A stretch of DNA of 64,000 nt from Flavobacterium panacagri (GTDB taxonomy: Bacteria > Bacteroidota > Bacteroidia > Flavobacteriales > Flavobacteriaceae). The notes beneath the pieces are model-generated. The model made no database searches and was not told where the DNA came from. It saw only the letters and a list, made by a program, of their open reading frames with translations. Below, piece after piece: positions 35,552 through 43,407 of the stretch. How positions within the stretch are numbered: the stretch's first letter is position 1; each line of letters begins with the position of its first letter. Location: assembly GCF_030378165.1 (NCBI RefSeq), contig NZ_CP119766.1, positions 2,356,001 to 2,420,000 on the forward strand, written 5' to 3'. A program made the translations under genes and the position numbers.

Positions 35552-35635
35552 TTAGATTTTTTCAAAGAATTCAACTGACAGAAAACAAATCGCAAACAGT
35601 AAAACTGCCAAAGCGAGAAGAAGAATGGTGATCAT
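35552..35635 (-). CDS. Putative 27-residue membrane peptide upstream of kdpF
   Basis: ATG at 35635, stop at 35552-35554. The peptide begins MITILLLALAVLLFAICF and ends SVEFFEKI: one hydrophobic helix followed by an acidic, aromatic tail. Only 3 bases separate its stop from the kdpF start, so the two would be translated together. It is not KdpF itself, since it lacks the Tyr and PE-F ending, but it has the same size and layout. Could be a second small subunit, a regulatory leader peptide, or a chance ORF. Unknown function. Confidence 0.5.
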   Translation of the reverse strand: MITILLLALAVLLFAICFLSVEFFEKI

Positions 35636-35691
35636 AATTATTTTAGATTTTAGTCCCAATGCCGAAACTTCGGGACGGGATAGATTTTAGA

Positions 35692-35973
35692 TTAAACACC
35701 AGAGGTATTAACCTGTTTGATATATTCTGCTTTAAGCGTTTGTGGAAAAAGATGTGAAATATTGCAGTGACGCATTTCCATAAAAGACGAAACAGAAAAA
35801 ACGTATACATTTGAAATAGCATTTTTAGTTTCAATGCTTCCGGTGATAAATAACCGTTCAGCAAGGGCTAAACATTTTTTAGCCCGAACGATATTACCGC
35901 AGATAATTGATTTTTTAGTAATCTCAGCAAACCGTTCAGCTTGTTTATAGATTGAGGTAACTTGATTTTTCAT
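35692..35973 (-). CDS. Hypothetical protein at the head of the Kdp locus
   Basis: 93 residues, no signal peptide. Helical N-terminal half (IYKQAERFAEITKKSIICGNIVRAKKCLALAERLF) and a second half with FSVSSFMEMRHCNISHLFPQTL. Three cysteines and two histidines. I do not recognise a family. It lies 56 bases upstream of the small ORF and kdpF on the same strand, so it may be the first gene of the Kdp transcript and a local regulator. Confidence 0.6.
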   Translation of the reverse strand: MKNQVTSIYKQAERFAEITKKSIICGNIVRAKKCLALAERLFITGSIETKNAISNVYVFSVSSFMEMRHCNISHLFPQTLKAEYIKQVNTSGV

Positions 35974-36094
35974 GAGAAGGATTTTTTAATGTTCTTTCCC
36001 CCTTTATGCCAAAAGATGTTCCGAAAAAGTCAAGCTGTGTCTAAAGTGTTGTGAATAAAAGGAATGTAGTTTTGTGCCAAAAATTAGCCATAAA
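35974..36094 (-). promoter_or_regulatory. Upstream region of the Kdp locus; weak sigma-54-like -24 half-sites
   Basis: The adjacent NtrC-type activator suggests a sigma-54 promoter. On the minus strand TTGGCAC (complement 36074-36080) and TTGGCAT (about 36015-36021) look like -24 elements, but neither has a proper GC -12 element at the right spacing. No TAnnTTTG element is present either. The true promoter is unresolved. Confidence 0.2.
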
Positions 36095-36121
36095 AAAAGC
36101 CTATCAAAATGATAAGCTTTT
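36095..36121 (-). terminator. Terminator after the sigma-54 activator gene
   Basis: Stem AAAAGCcTATCA / TGATAaGCTTTT with a 3-base loop and one mismatch. On the minus strand it is followed by a T-run (A-run at 36092-36098). It lies 120 bases downstream of the activator stop and separates it from the Kdp genes. Confidence 0.7.
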
Positions 36122-36147
36122 ATTGAAATGATAAGGTTGTTACGTTT

Positions 36148-36242
36148 CCTGCAAGGTTTTCAAAACCTTGTAGGTATTCTATTAAGCGCAATATTTAAAT
36201 TATTAAAAATCTAAACCTACAAGGTTTTGAAAATCTTGCAGG
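36148..36242. repeat. REPIN-like doublet after the activator gene
   Basis: Two 27-base palindromic units in opposite orientation (36148-36174 and 36216-36242; words CCTGCAAGGTTTTC and CCTACAAGGTTTTG), one mismatch apart, with a 41-base AT-rich spacer. The spacer length equals that of the doublet at 33424-33516 although the palindrome sequence differs. Confidence 0.7.
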
Positions 36243-36243
36243 A

Positions 36244-37590
36244 TTACGGCTGAATATTGTACTCCTCTAATTTTCTATACAAAGTCGCAATCCCAATTTC
36301 CAACAATCTAGCCGTTTCCGCTTTATTGCCTTTCGTATAATTTAAAACTTTCTGAATGTGCAGTTTCTCAACACTTTGCATAGAGAAAGCGGACATAGGT
36401 TTCGAATTATTTTCATTCTGATGTTGCATTTCGTATGGCAGAACATCAGCAGTTAAAATATCTCCATTACTCAAAATAACCGATCTTTCGATGACATTTT
36501 TAAGTTCACGGATATTTCCCGGCCAGGAATAATTTTCTAATTTCTGAAGAAAATCATCACCAATCTGCAAGGCTTTTTTATTTGTTTTTTCTGAAAACTG
36601 CTTAACGTAATAATTCGCCAAAAGCGGAATATCTTTAACCCTTTCACGTAAAGAAGGCAATTTGATTTCGAAGATATTCAAACGGAAATACAAATCAGAC
36701 CGGAAACGATGTTCGTCGCTTTCTGTTTTTAAATCACGATTTGTAGCGGCAATTAATCTGAAGTTTGATTTTTTTGGAGTCGTGTCACCAACGGGAATAT
36801 ACTCGCTGGTTTCTAAAACACGTAACAATTTGGCTTGAAGGTCAATTGGCATTTCGCCAATTTCATCCAGAAACAAAGTTCCGCCGTTCGCTTCTTCAAT
36901 AAAACCTTTTTTGTCTTTTAAAGCTCCTGTAAAAGCGCCTTGTTTATGACCGAAAAGTTCGCTCTCTAAAATTTCCTTGCTGAATGTACTACAGTTTAAA
37001 GCCACAAAAGATTTCCCGACACGATTACTGTTTTCATGAATGGCTTGTGCAAAAACTTCTTTTCCGGTTCCGGTTTCGCCAGTTAATAAAACAGTCGAAT
37101 CGGTTTTGGCAACTTTTTGTGCGAGATCGATAACTTGTTCGATTCCTTTCGATTTTCCTATAATAGTAGAAAAAGAATATTTATCATTAATTCGTTTTTC
37201 TAACTGTTGTACTTTTTTCTGCAATTGTACTTTTTCTACAGCTTTATAAAGAAGCGGAATAATTTTATCGTTATCATCGCCTTTTACAATATAATCGAAA
37301 GCGCCATTTTTCATGGCCTGAACGCCATCTGGAATATTTCCGAAAGCGGTCAGTAAAATCACTTCTGTTAAAGGAAAACTGTTTTTTATGTTTTGAAGAA
37401 AATCAACGCCATTTCCATCAGGAAGTTTTACATCACACAAAACAACATCAATTTCGGTTTGTTCCAGTTTTTTGAAACCCGATTTTAAATCTTTCGCTTC
37501 AAAAACTTCAAATCCTTCCGATTTTATAATTCGGGCCAGTAGACTTCTCAGTTTCTCTTCGTCGTCTATAATTAAAATTTTGTGTGTCAT
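36244..37590 (-). CDS. Sigma-54-dependent response regulator (NtrC family)
   Basis: 448 residues. Receiver domain (1-~120) with phosphoacceptor Asp53 in VVLCDVKLPDG; AAA+ domain (~145-375) with Walker A GETGTGKE, the sigma-54 contact loop GAFTGA at 218-223 and Walker [13 protein letters not shown]; Fis-type helix-turn-helix at the end (KGNKAETARLLEIGIATLYRK). It activates sigma-54 promoters when phosphorylated. It lies between the TPR kinase gene (upstream, 49 bases) and the Kdp genes (downstream). Either sensor could be its partner; the TPR kinase is nearest. There is no OmpR-type KdpE in the window, so it may stand in for it. That is inference. Confidence 0.92.
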   Translation of the reverse strand: MTHKILIIDDEEKLRSLLARIIKSEGFEVFEAKDLKSGFKKLEQTEIDVVLCDVKLPDGNGVDFLQNIKNSFPLTEVILLTAFGNIPDGVQAMKNGAFDYIVKGDDNDKIIPLLYKAVEKVQLQKKVQQLEKRINDKYSFSTIIGKSKGIEQVIDLAQKVAKTDSTVLLTGETGTGKEVFAQAIHENSNRVGKSFVALNCSTFSKEILESELFGHKQGAFTGALKDKKGFIEEANGGTLFLDEIGEMPIDLQAKLLRVLETSEYIPVGDTTPKKSNFRLIAATNRDLKTESDEHRFRSDLYFRLNIFEIKLPSLRERVKDIPLLANYYVKQFSEKTNKKALQIGDDFLQKLENYSWPGNIRELKNVIERSVILSNGDILTADVLPYEMQHQNENNSKPMSAFSMQSVEKLHIQKVLNYTKGNKAETARLLEIGIATLYRKLEEYNIQP

Positions 37591-37628
37591 TTGCAGATAA
37601 GCTAAAACCCGAATTGGTATTTGATGTA

Positions 37629-37636
37629 CAAATTTA
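37629..37636 (-). promoter_or_regulatory. Promoter -7 element of the sigma-54 activator gene
   Basis: TAAATTTG on the minus strand fits TAnnTTTG. It sits just after the stop of the upstream kinase gene and about 40 bases before the activator ATG, so the activator may have its own housekeeping promoter. Confidence 0.4.
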
Positions 37637-37639
37637 GCT

Positions 37640-40081
37640 TTAAATCGATTTCCTTTTTGGATTCAACGGAAATTCTTGTGCAAATTCAATTTTCAGAGTT
37701 GTTCCGTTATTATTTTCCATGGTCAAATTTCCGTCAATATCATCACTCAAACCTCTTATTAAACTCATTCCGAAAGAGTTTGCTTTTTTATCGTTAAGGT
37801 TTGGGTCAAAACCAATTCCGTTATCAGAAATAGTCAGTACATATTGTTTTTCGTCTTTCGCTTCAAGCGTAATATAAATCATTCCGGTTTGGTCATTTGG
37901 AAAAGCATATTTAATAGAATTGGTAATCGCCTCGTTCAAAATCAATCCAAGCGGAACAGCCTGCGCCACATCTAATTCTAACGGATCGATTTTTACTTCA
38001 AAACGAATTCTCTGCCCAAGCGAAAAAGATTCACGCAAATATTCGACTAATTCTTTAATATAATTCGGCATATTAATAGTCGAAATATTCTCAGAATTAT
38101 ACAATTTCTGATGAATCAAAGACATCGAATGAATCCTGTGCTGACTGTTTTTAATTGCCGACAAAGCCATATCGTTTTCCAAATAAGCTGATTGTGAATT
38201 GAGAAGACTAATTACAGTCTGCAGATTATTTTTTACACGATGATGAATTTCTTTCAAAAGCCATTCTTTTTCGTCCAATAAATGTCTCAGGTTGGCATTT
38301 GCTTTACTGATTTCCTTTTCTTTTAATTCTAATTTGACATTATTTCGTTGTTTCAAACGATAACGATTGTACAATAATCCAATCGTAATGAGAAGCAAAA
38401 CTAAACTCCATATTGAAACACTGTTCAACATTTTGGATTTCTTTAATGCAAGACCTTTTAAATTCGATTCCTGATTTAATAATTTGATTTCGTGTTCTTG
38501 ATTTTGTGTTTCGTACTGAATTTTTAATTCTTCGATTTGTCTGTTTTTCGAAATACTATAAAGAGAATCACTTAACTTTTTAAATATTTTATAATTAGAA
38601 AGAGCAGAACGAAAATCACCTTTTAAAGAATCAATTCGATACAAAGCAGTCATCAAAGTTTGAGAGTTGTAATTTTTGTCGTATTTATTAGAAAGGGCTA
38701 AAACTTTATTAGTGTAATAAGTAGCTTTTCCAAGATTTTTTCTTCCTGCGTAGAAAGAGGCAATTGCAGAATAGCAATTGGCAACATCTCTAAAAGTTTC
38801 GGGAGAATCTAATTTGGAAGCATAAAAATCCATTTCTAGGAAATATTTTTCGGCTTTTACATAATTTTTTAATTCCCAATAACAGTTTCCAAGTGCAAAA
38901 GCAACCAACATTTGGTCAAAGGTATTTTTAGGCGGATACACTTTTATAATCGAATTGATATAAGTAATAGCTTCTTTATTTTGTCCTCGAATAGATAATG
39001 AAGCGGCAGAAGTTATAAAACTTTTATACCAGCTTCCGCTGTTTACAATATTGTCTTTACCGTATTCAATACTTTTCTGTGCCAGTTTCATTGCATCGTC
39101 AAAATGACCAATACCTAGATATACCATTGCCAAACGCATATAAAAGATATCTGCAAAAGTATAATCGTTTGTCTCTTCTATTCTGTTAACGCTTTTTTGT
39201 GCGTAATAAAGAGAATTTTTTAAATTGAACTGATTCGCTTCAATATAAGAAATAGTAGTTTCAGCATATTGCTGATGTTCAAAACCTATTTTTCGTAAAT
39301 CAACCAAATTTTGATAGAGTCTTTTTTTGGCCTCATTTATTTTTCCTCCCCAAAAATAGATAGTAGTAATCTTCATGTAATTTTCGATTCTTTTTTCTTC
39401 TAGTTTTAAGGATGCATAAAGCGAAACGACTTCCTGAAGTATTTTTTCTTTTTCGGGATCCAGATTAAACAGGAGCGTTCCGTAAGCATCAAGAGCTTCA
39501 GCAAGATCTTTTTTGTCATTCTGTTTTCGGCATTCAGCTATGACTTCTAAAAATATTTTTTTGCCTTCTGTTTGATTATTGGCCTGATAATAATATTTGC
39601 CTAAAAGAATTAAACTCTGTTGCTGCCATTTTTTATTTTTAAGCTGATTGCTTGTGCGCAAAGCATCGTCAATATAAATTTTAGCATTTTGAAGATCTTC
39701 TAATTTTGTCCCAGGTTTAAAAAGATAAAAATTCGCTAATTGAAGCGATAATAAGATTCGATCTTCATTTTTTGTTTTTGGAAGTAGTTTTTTAACAGAA
39801 TTAGTATCTTCTTTTTCAATTAAATCTTTTCCAATAATATACGAACCATTGTTAAAACCTTCATCGTATGCTAAAGAAACAGGAATTTTATAAGCTTTAC
39901 AAGCTAAAACTACCGAGCTGTCTACATCAATAGCGCCTTGGTTGGCATTAAACAAATACATAGAACAAGCTTGAATAAGTAATCTTTTTTTAGGAAGATT
40001 ATATTTGGCAACAGTTGGAGATAATTGACCATGTGAAGAATAACTTACAAGCAAAATCAAATAAAAAATGATTCGTTTCAT
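37640..40081 (-). CDS. TPR-containing sensor histidine kinase (HisKA_2 type)
   Basis: 813 residues. Signal peptide (first ~18), about ten TPR-like helical repeats (~50-500) in the periplasm, a coiled-coil stretch, one membrane helix near 560-580, then a HisKA_2 domain with the phosphoacceptor His near 613 (LLKEIHHRVKNNLQTV) and a HATPase with NEAITNSIKYAF, DNGIGFD and SFGMSLIRGL. Kinases of this layout are frequent in Bacteroidota and signal unknown. Its neighbours are two NtrC-type regulators, one downstream on the same strand (36244) and one divergent (40289), so it may feed one or both. Confidence 0.9.
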   Translation of the reverse strand: MKRIIFYLILLVSYSSHGQLSPTVAKYNLPKKRLLIQACSMYLFNANQGAIDVDSSVVLACKAYKIPVSLAYDEGFNNGSYIIGKDLIEKEDTNSVKKLLPKTKNEDRILLSLQLANFYLFKPGTKLEDLQNAKIYIDDALRTSNQLKNKKWQQQSLILLGKYYYQANNQTEGKKIFLEVIAECRKQNDKKDLAEALDAYGTLLFNLDPEKEKILQEVVSLYASLKLEEKRIENYMKITTIYFWGGKINEAKKRLYQNLVDLRKIGFEHQQYAETTISYIEANQFNLKNSLYYAQKSVNRIEETNDYTFADIFYMRLAMVYLGIGHFDDAMKLAQKSIEYGKDNIVNSGSWYKSFITSAASLSIRGQNKEAITYINSIIKVYPPKNTFDQMLVAFALGNCYWELKNYVKAEKYFLEMDFYASKLDSPETFRDVANCYSAIASFYAGRKNLGKATYYTNKVLALSNKYDKNYNSQTLMTALYRIDSLKGDFRSALSNYKIFKKLSDSLYSISKNRQIEELKIQYETQNQEHEIKLLNQESNLKGLALKKSKMLNSVSIWSLVLLLITIGLLYNRYRLKQRNNVKLELKEKEISKANANLRHLLDEKEWLLKEIHHRVKNNLQTVISLLNSQSAYLENDMALSAIKNSQHRIHSMSLIHQKLYNSENISTINMPNYIKELVEYLRESFSLGQRIRFEVKIDPLELDVAQAVPLGLILNEAITNSIKYAFPNDQTGMIYITLEAKDEKQYVLTISDNGIGFDPNLNDKKANSFGMSLIRGLSDDIDGNLTMENNNGTTLKIEFAQEFPLNPKRKSI

Positions 40082-40121
40082 AACAGGTTATAAATTAGTT
40101 TTTTGGATTGGTTTTTGTAAA

Positions 40122-40129
40122 CAAATATA
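40122..40129 (-). promoter_or_regulatory. Promoter -7 element of the TPR kinase gene
   Basis: TATATTTG on the minus strand, 41 bases before the ATG at 40081, in the 207-base gap shared with the divergent regulator gene. No -33 TTG recognised. Confidence 0.45.
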
Positions 40130-40288
40130 GAAAGAAAGAAGTCTGACTTTTTTAAAAAATATCAGGAAAATTCACATTAAATATGATTTTTTTGATATAA
40201 AATTTCAGAAACACTGAAATTACTTAGGTTATTTAACTAATTTTATACCAGTTAATTATAAAAATATAATATTACAAATACTACATTT

Positions 40289-42265
40289 ATGGGAACTGTG
40301 TCTGAAAAAAGCACCCAATCTGAAAATAGCAACTTACAAAAGCAAATTTTAATTGTCGAAGATCAGTTTATTGAAGCGCATGATCTGCAATTAATTCTCG
40401 AAAAGGCAAACTATAATGTCATCGGAATTGTACGTTCTGTTGATCAGGCTTTGGAAGTAATTCATACCCAAAAACCAGACTTGGTATTTGTTGATATTAT
40501 GTTGAAAGGAAGCCAAACTGGAATTGATCTTGCCCATATTTTAAAAGGCAAAAACATTGGTTTCATTTTTGTCTCTGCAAATTCGAGCAAAAGAATTTTA
40601 GATCAGGCGAAGACAACTCATCCATACGGATTTATCGTAAAACCGTTTCGGGAACAAGATATTTTAACGACGCTGGAAATTGCTTTTTACAGACAAAAGT
40701 ATAGTTTGGAATCGCAGTTAATGCAACAGTTGGAACTGAAAAATGAGATAACGGAATTGATCAATTCCAATCTAAAGTTAGAAGATGCTTTATTAGCTTT
40801 CGCCAAAATCATTCAGACTTTTATTTCTTTTGATTATCTGGAAGCCGGATTTGTAAATGCAGAACAATATTCAAACCTCGGAATCATCCGAAAAAATATC
40901 GATCAATACCAAATTATCAATATAGAAAAGCTTTCACAGATTGCCGAAATATCCATTCGAGAATTAAACGAAACCTATATTAAATCGCAAATAGATATCA
41001 GGCCAATTGTTTACAGCGAAGAATCTCTGATAAATAATTTTCAAGCTGCACCGATAAAAGGAATTATTTCGCATAATTTCGGAATCAAATCGTATTTGGT
41101 TTTCCCACTTTCTATTGCGATTTCGCAGCGTTTTTGTTTTACCTTTTACAGTCGTAATTTTAATGTGTATTCAGACGATAACCTGAAATTATTATCCAAT
41201 CTTGAAAATACTTTTTCTCAGTTTATTTCCCATTTTTATCTGACCGAGCCAATAATTCGTATTGAACCGAAAGAGATTCCGATAAAAAAAGAAAAATCAG
41301 AAAATATAAAATCAGGTTTTGAAGGCATAATTGGAAACAGTTCGCAAATGGTAACGGTTTTTAATTACATCAAAAAAGTGGCGCCATCGGATACTTCTGT
41401 TTTAATTTTAGGCGAAAGCGGAACGGGAAAAGAAAAAATTGCCAAAAGCATTCACGATTTATCTCCAAGAAAAGACAAACCGCTTATTATAATAAATTGC
41501 GGAGCGATTCCTGAAAATTTGGCTGAATCTTTACTTTTTGGACATGAAAAAGGTGCTTTTACTGGAGCAACCGAAAAACGAATCGGGAAATTTGAACTCG
41601 CAAACGGCGGAACAATTTTCTTAGATGAAATAGGAGAGATGCCTTTGGAACTTCAGGTCAAATTATTACGTGTTTTGCAAGAACGAGAAATCGAACGTGT
41701 TGGCGGATTGATGCCTATAAAAATCGATGTACGAATTATTGCAGCGACCAATAAAAATCTCGAAGAAGAAGTCGCAGCAGGACGTTTTAGAATGGATTTG
41801 TATTATCGACTTCACGTTTTTCCAATAATGGTTCCGTCCTTAAAAAAGAGAAAAGAAGATATTCCCGAATTGACAGACCATTTCATAAATATCTACAGCG
41901 AAAGAATGAACCGAAAAGCTCCTGTACTTTCAGAAAATGCGTTACAGCAGATTATGAATTACGACTGGCCAGGAAATATTAGAGAACTAGAACATCTGAT
42001 TCAGCGCACTATTTTACTCACCGAAGGCAATACGATTAAAAATATCGAGTTTTCGCCTTCATCTAAAATACACGCACAGCAAAACACTGATTCATTTTCA
42101 ATCAAAACCATTATGGAAAATGAGCGTGACTACATATTATATATACTCAAAAAATGTAATGGGAAAATTTCGGGAGCAGGCGGAGCAGCCGAAATTCTGG
42201 ATATTCATCCTTCGACTTTAAATTCAAAAATTAAGAAATTAGAAATTAAAAGGGAAATCAGTTAA
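40289..42265 (+). CDS. Sigma-54-dependent response regulator with GAF-like middle domain
   Basis: 658 residues, unusually long for the NtrC family. Receiver domain (18-135, Asp69 in LVFVDIML), a region with GAF-like size and pattern (~160-320), AAA+ domain (~345-575) with [14 protein letters not shown] at 422-427 and [12 protein letters not shown], then a Fis-type helix-turn-helix at the end ([22 protein letters not shown]). The receiver shows [10 protein letters not shown] and KPFREQD for the Thr/Lys positions. It is divergent from the TPR kinase gene. It activates sigma-54 promoters; targets unknown. The middle domain suggests an extra small-molecule input. Confidence 0.9.
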   Translation: MGTVSEKSTQSENSNLQKQILIVEDQFIEAHDLQLILEKANYNVIGIVRSVDQALEVIHTQKPDLVFVDIMLKGSQTGIDLAHILKGKNIGFIFVSANSSKRILDQAKTTHPYGFIVKPFREQDILTTLEIAFYRQKYSLESQLMQQLELKNEITELINSNLKLEDALLAFAKIIQTFISFDYLEAGFVNAEQYSNLGIIRKNIDQYQIINIEKLSQIAEISIRELNETYIKSQIDIRPIVYSEESLINNFQAAPIKGIISHNFGIKSYLVFPLSIAISQRFCFTFYSRNFNVYSDDNLKLLSNLENTFSQFISHFYLTEPIIRIEPKEIPIKKEKSENIKSGFEGIIGNSSQMVTVFNYIKKVAPSDTSVLILGESGTGKEKIAKSIHDLSPRKDKPLIIINCGAIPENLAESLLFGHEKGAFTGATEKRIGKFELANGGTIFLDEIGEMPLELQVKLLRVLQEREIERVGGLMPIKIDVRIIAATNKNLEEEVAAGRFRMDLYYRLHVFPIMVPSLKKRKEDIPELTDHFINIYSERMNRKAPVLSENALQQIMNYDWPGNIRELEHLIQRTILLTEGNTIKNIEFSPSSKIHAQQNTDSFSIKTIMENERDYILYILKKCNGKISGAGGAAEILDIHPSTLNSKIKKLEIKREIS

Positions 42266-42294
42266 TTTGTTTTTAGTGTAACGTGTAAAATAAT

Positions 42295-42433
42295 TTAAAC
42301 ACATAGAAACATAGATTTTTCTTTATAGTAAAAAGGTAATTAAAAGAAACTAGTTTCTAACAAATAGCTTATGTGTTTTATTAAAAGTGAAATGCCTTTC
42401 AACAGTAGCAAAATCTATGTTTCTATGTGTTTA
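42295..42433 (-). repeat. Dispersed ~75-bp intergenic repeat, copies 2 and 3
   Basis: A minus-oriented copy (42295-42372) of the element at 33544-33622, followed by a partial plus-oriented copy (42409-42433). Together they form a large inverted repeat with AACACATAGAAACATAG at one end and CTATGTTTCTATGTGTT at the other, between the convergent regulator and hydrolase genes. Confidence 0.65.
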
Positions 42434-42441
42434 AAAAATAA

Positions 42442-43227
42442 TCAAGTAACTTTCTCAATCCATTTTGAAATGCATTCAGCGACTTCCTGCCATTGAGGCT
42501 GTAGAATTACAAAATGATTTTTGTTTTTAAATTCCTTATAACAAGTTATAGAATGCACATTTCTATGTTTTTGGAAATTCCACAAAACGAGTTTTGGAGG
42601 AATTATTTCGTCTTCTGAACAAGATATAAAAAAGAGCGGAACATGTTTTTTCCTGAAATTGATTTGAGCATTTTTTGAGAATAGATTTCGAAGCGCTTTT
42701 TTAGATTCGGGAATAATTAATTTCTCGTATTCTTTTTTCTGTTCTTCGGCAGATGAATTAATAAAAAAGCTATTCTGCCAGTCTTTATAAGGTAGAATCA
42801 ATGTTTTTTTAGAAGAGAAAATATTCCAAGTAAAACCCAAAATAGTTTTATAAAACGAAAATTTGAAAACTGTAAAACTTTTTGGAGGAAAAGAACTGAT
42901 ACAGATTCCAGCTTCGGCCAAATCTTTCTGAACTAATAATTGTACTAAAAGTCCGCCATACGAATGTCCTATTAAAATAGGTTTTTCAGGAAGCTTTTCA
43001 ATGATTTCCGTATAATAACACAAAAGATCATATAAAGTGATGGCACCAATTTTTATGCAAGGATTCTGTTTTCTTAAATTTTCTACTGTATCATTTTTAT
43101 GAAGCCAGGGAGGAGCGACTACTTTGTATCCTTTGTTTTCAAAAAAAGCAAGCCACTCTTCCCAATAAAAATGACTCAGAAAAGCTCCCGAAATAAACAC
43201 AATTGTTTTTGTATTAGAAAGATACAT
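42442..43227 (-). CDS. Alpha/beta hydrolase of unknown substrate
   Basis: 261 residues, no signal peptide. Starts MYLSNTKTIVFISGAF with the oxyanion-side FISGAFLSHFYWEEW, nucleophile elbow Ser in LIGHSYGGLLV, an acidic residue in CSEDEIIPP and a His near the end (KNKNHFVILQ). Predicted cytoplasmic esterase or lipase-like hydrolase. Substrate cannot be told. Single gene, convergent with the regulator upstream of it in the window. Confidence 0.85.
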   Translation of the reverse strand: MYLSNTKTIVFISGAFLSHFYWEEWLAFFENKGYKVVAPPWLHKNDTVENLRKQNPCIKIGAITLYDLLCYYTEIIEKLPEKPILIGHSYGGLLVQLLVQKDLAEAGICISSFPPKSFTVFKFSFYKTILGFTWNIFSSKKTLILPYKDWQNSFFINSSAEEQKKEYEKLIIPESKKALRNLFSKNAQINFRKKHVPLFFISCSEDEIIPPKLVLWNFQKHRNVHSITCYKEFKNKNHFVILQPQWQEVAECISKWIEKVT

Positions 43228-43407
43228 AGCAGGAATTTTTAGGTTATATTTTAAAATACAATCGATGTGCCTGTTTATGAAAACCTTATTATTACTGAGC
43301 TGATGAGGTTTCGACTTAATTGTAATTATTATATTTCGTTAAATACTTTTTAATGTATTGAAATATCATTTTTTAAATACCTTTAAAAAATCTAACTAAG
43401 CTAAAAA

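Noticed and set aside
35643..35864. 73-codon ORF overlapping the 93-residue gene in another frame
   Set aside because: Begins in the middle of the better-supported frame, whose start follows the intergenic region.
36015..36080. Sigma-54 promoter for the Kdp genes
   Set aside because: Two TTGGCA half-sites lack a GC -12 element at the right spacing; kept only as a weak note.
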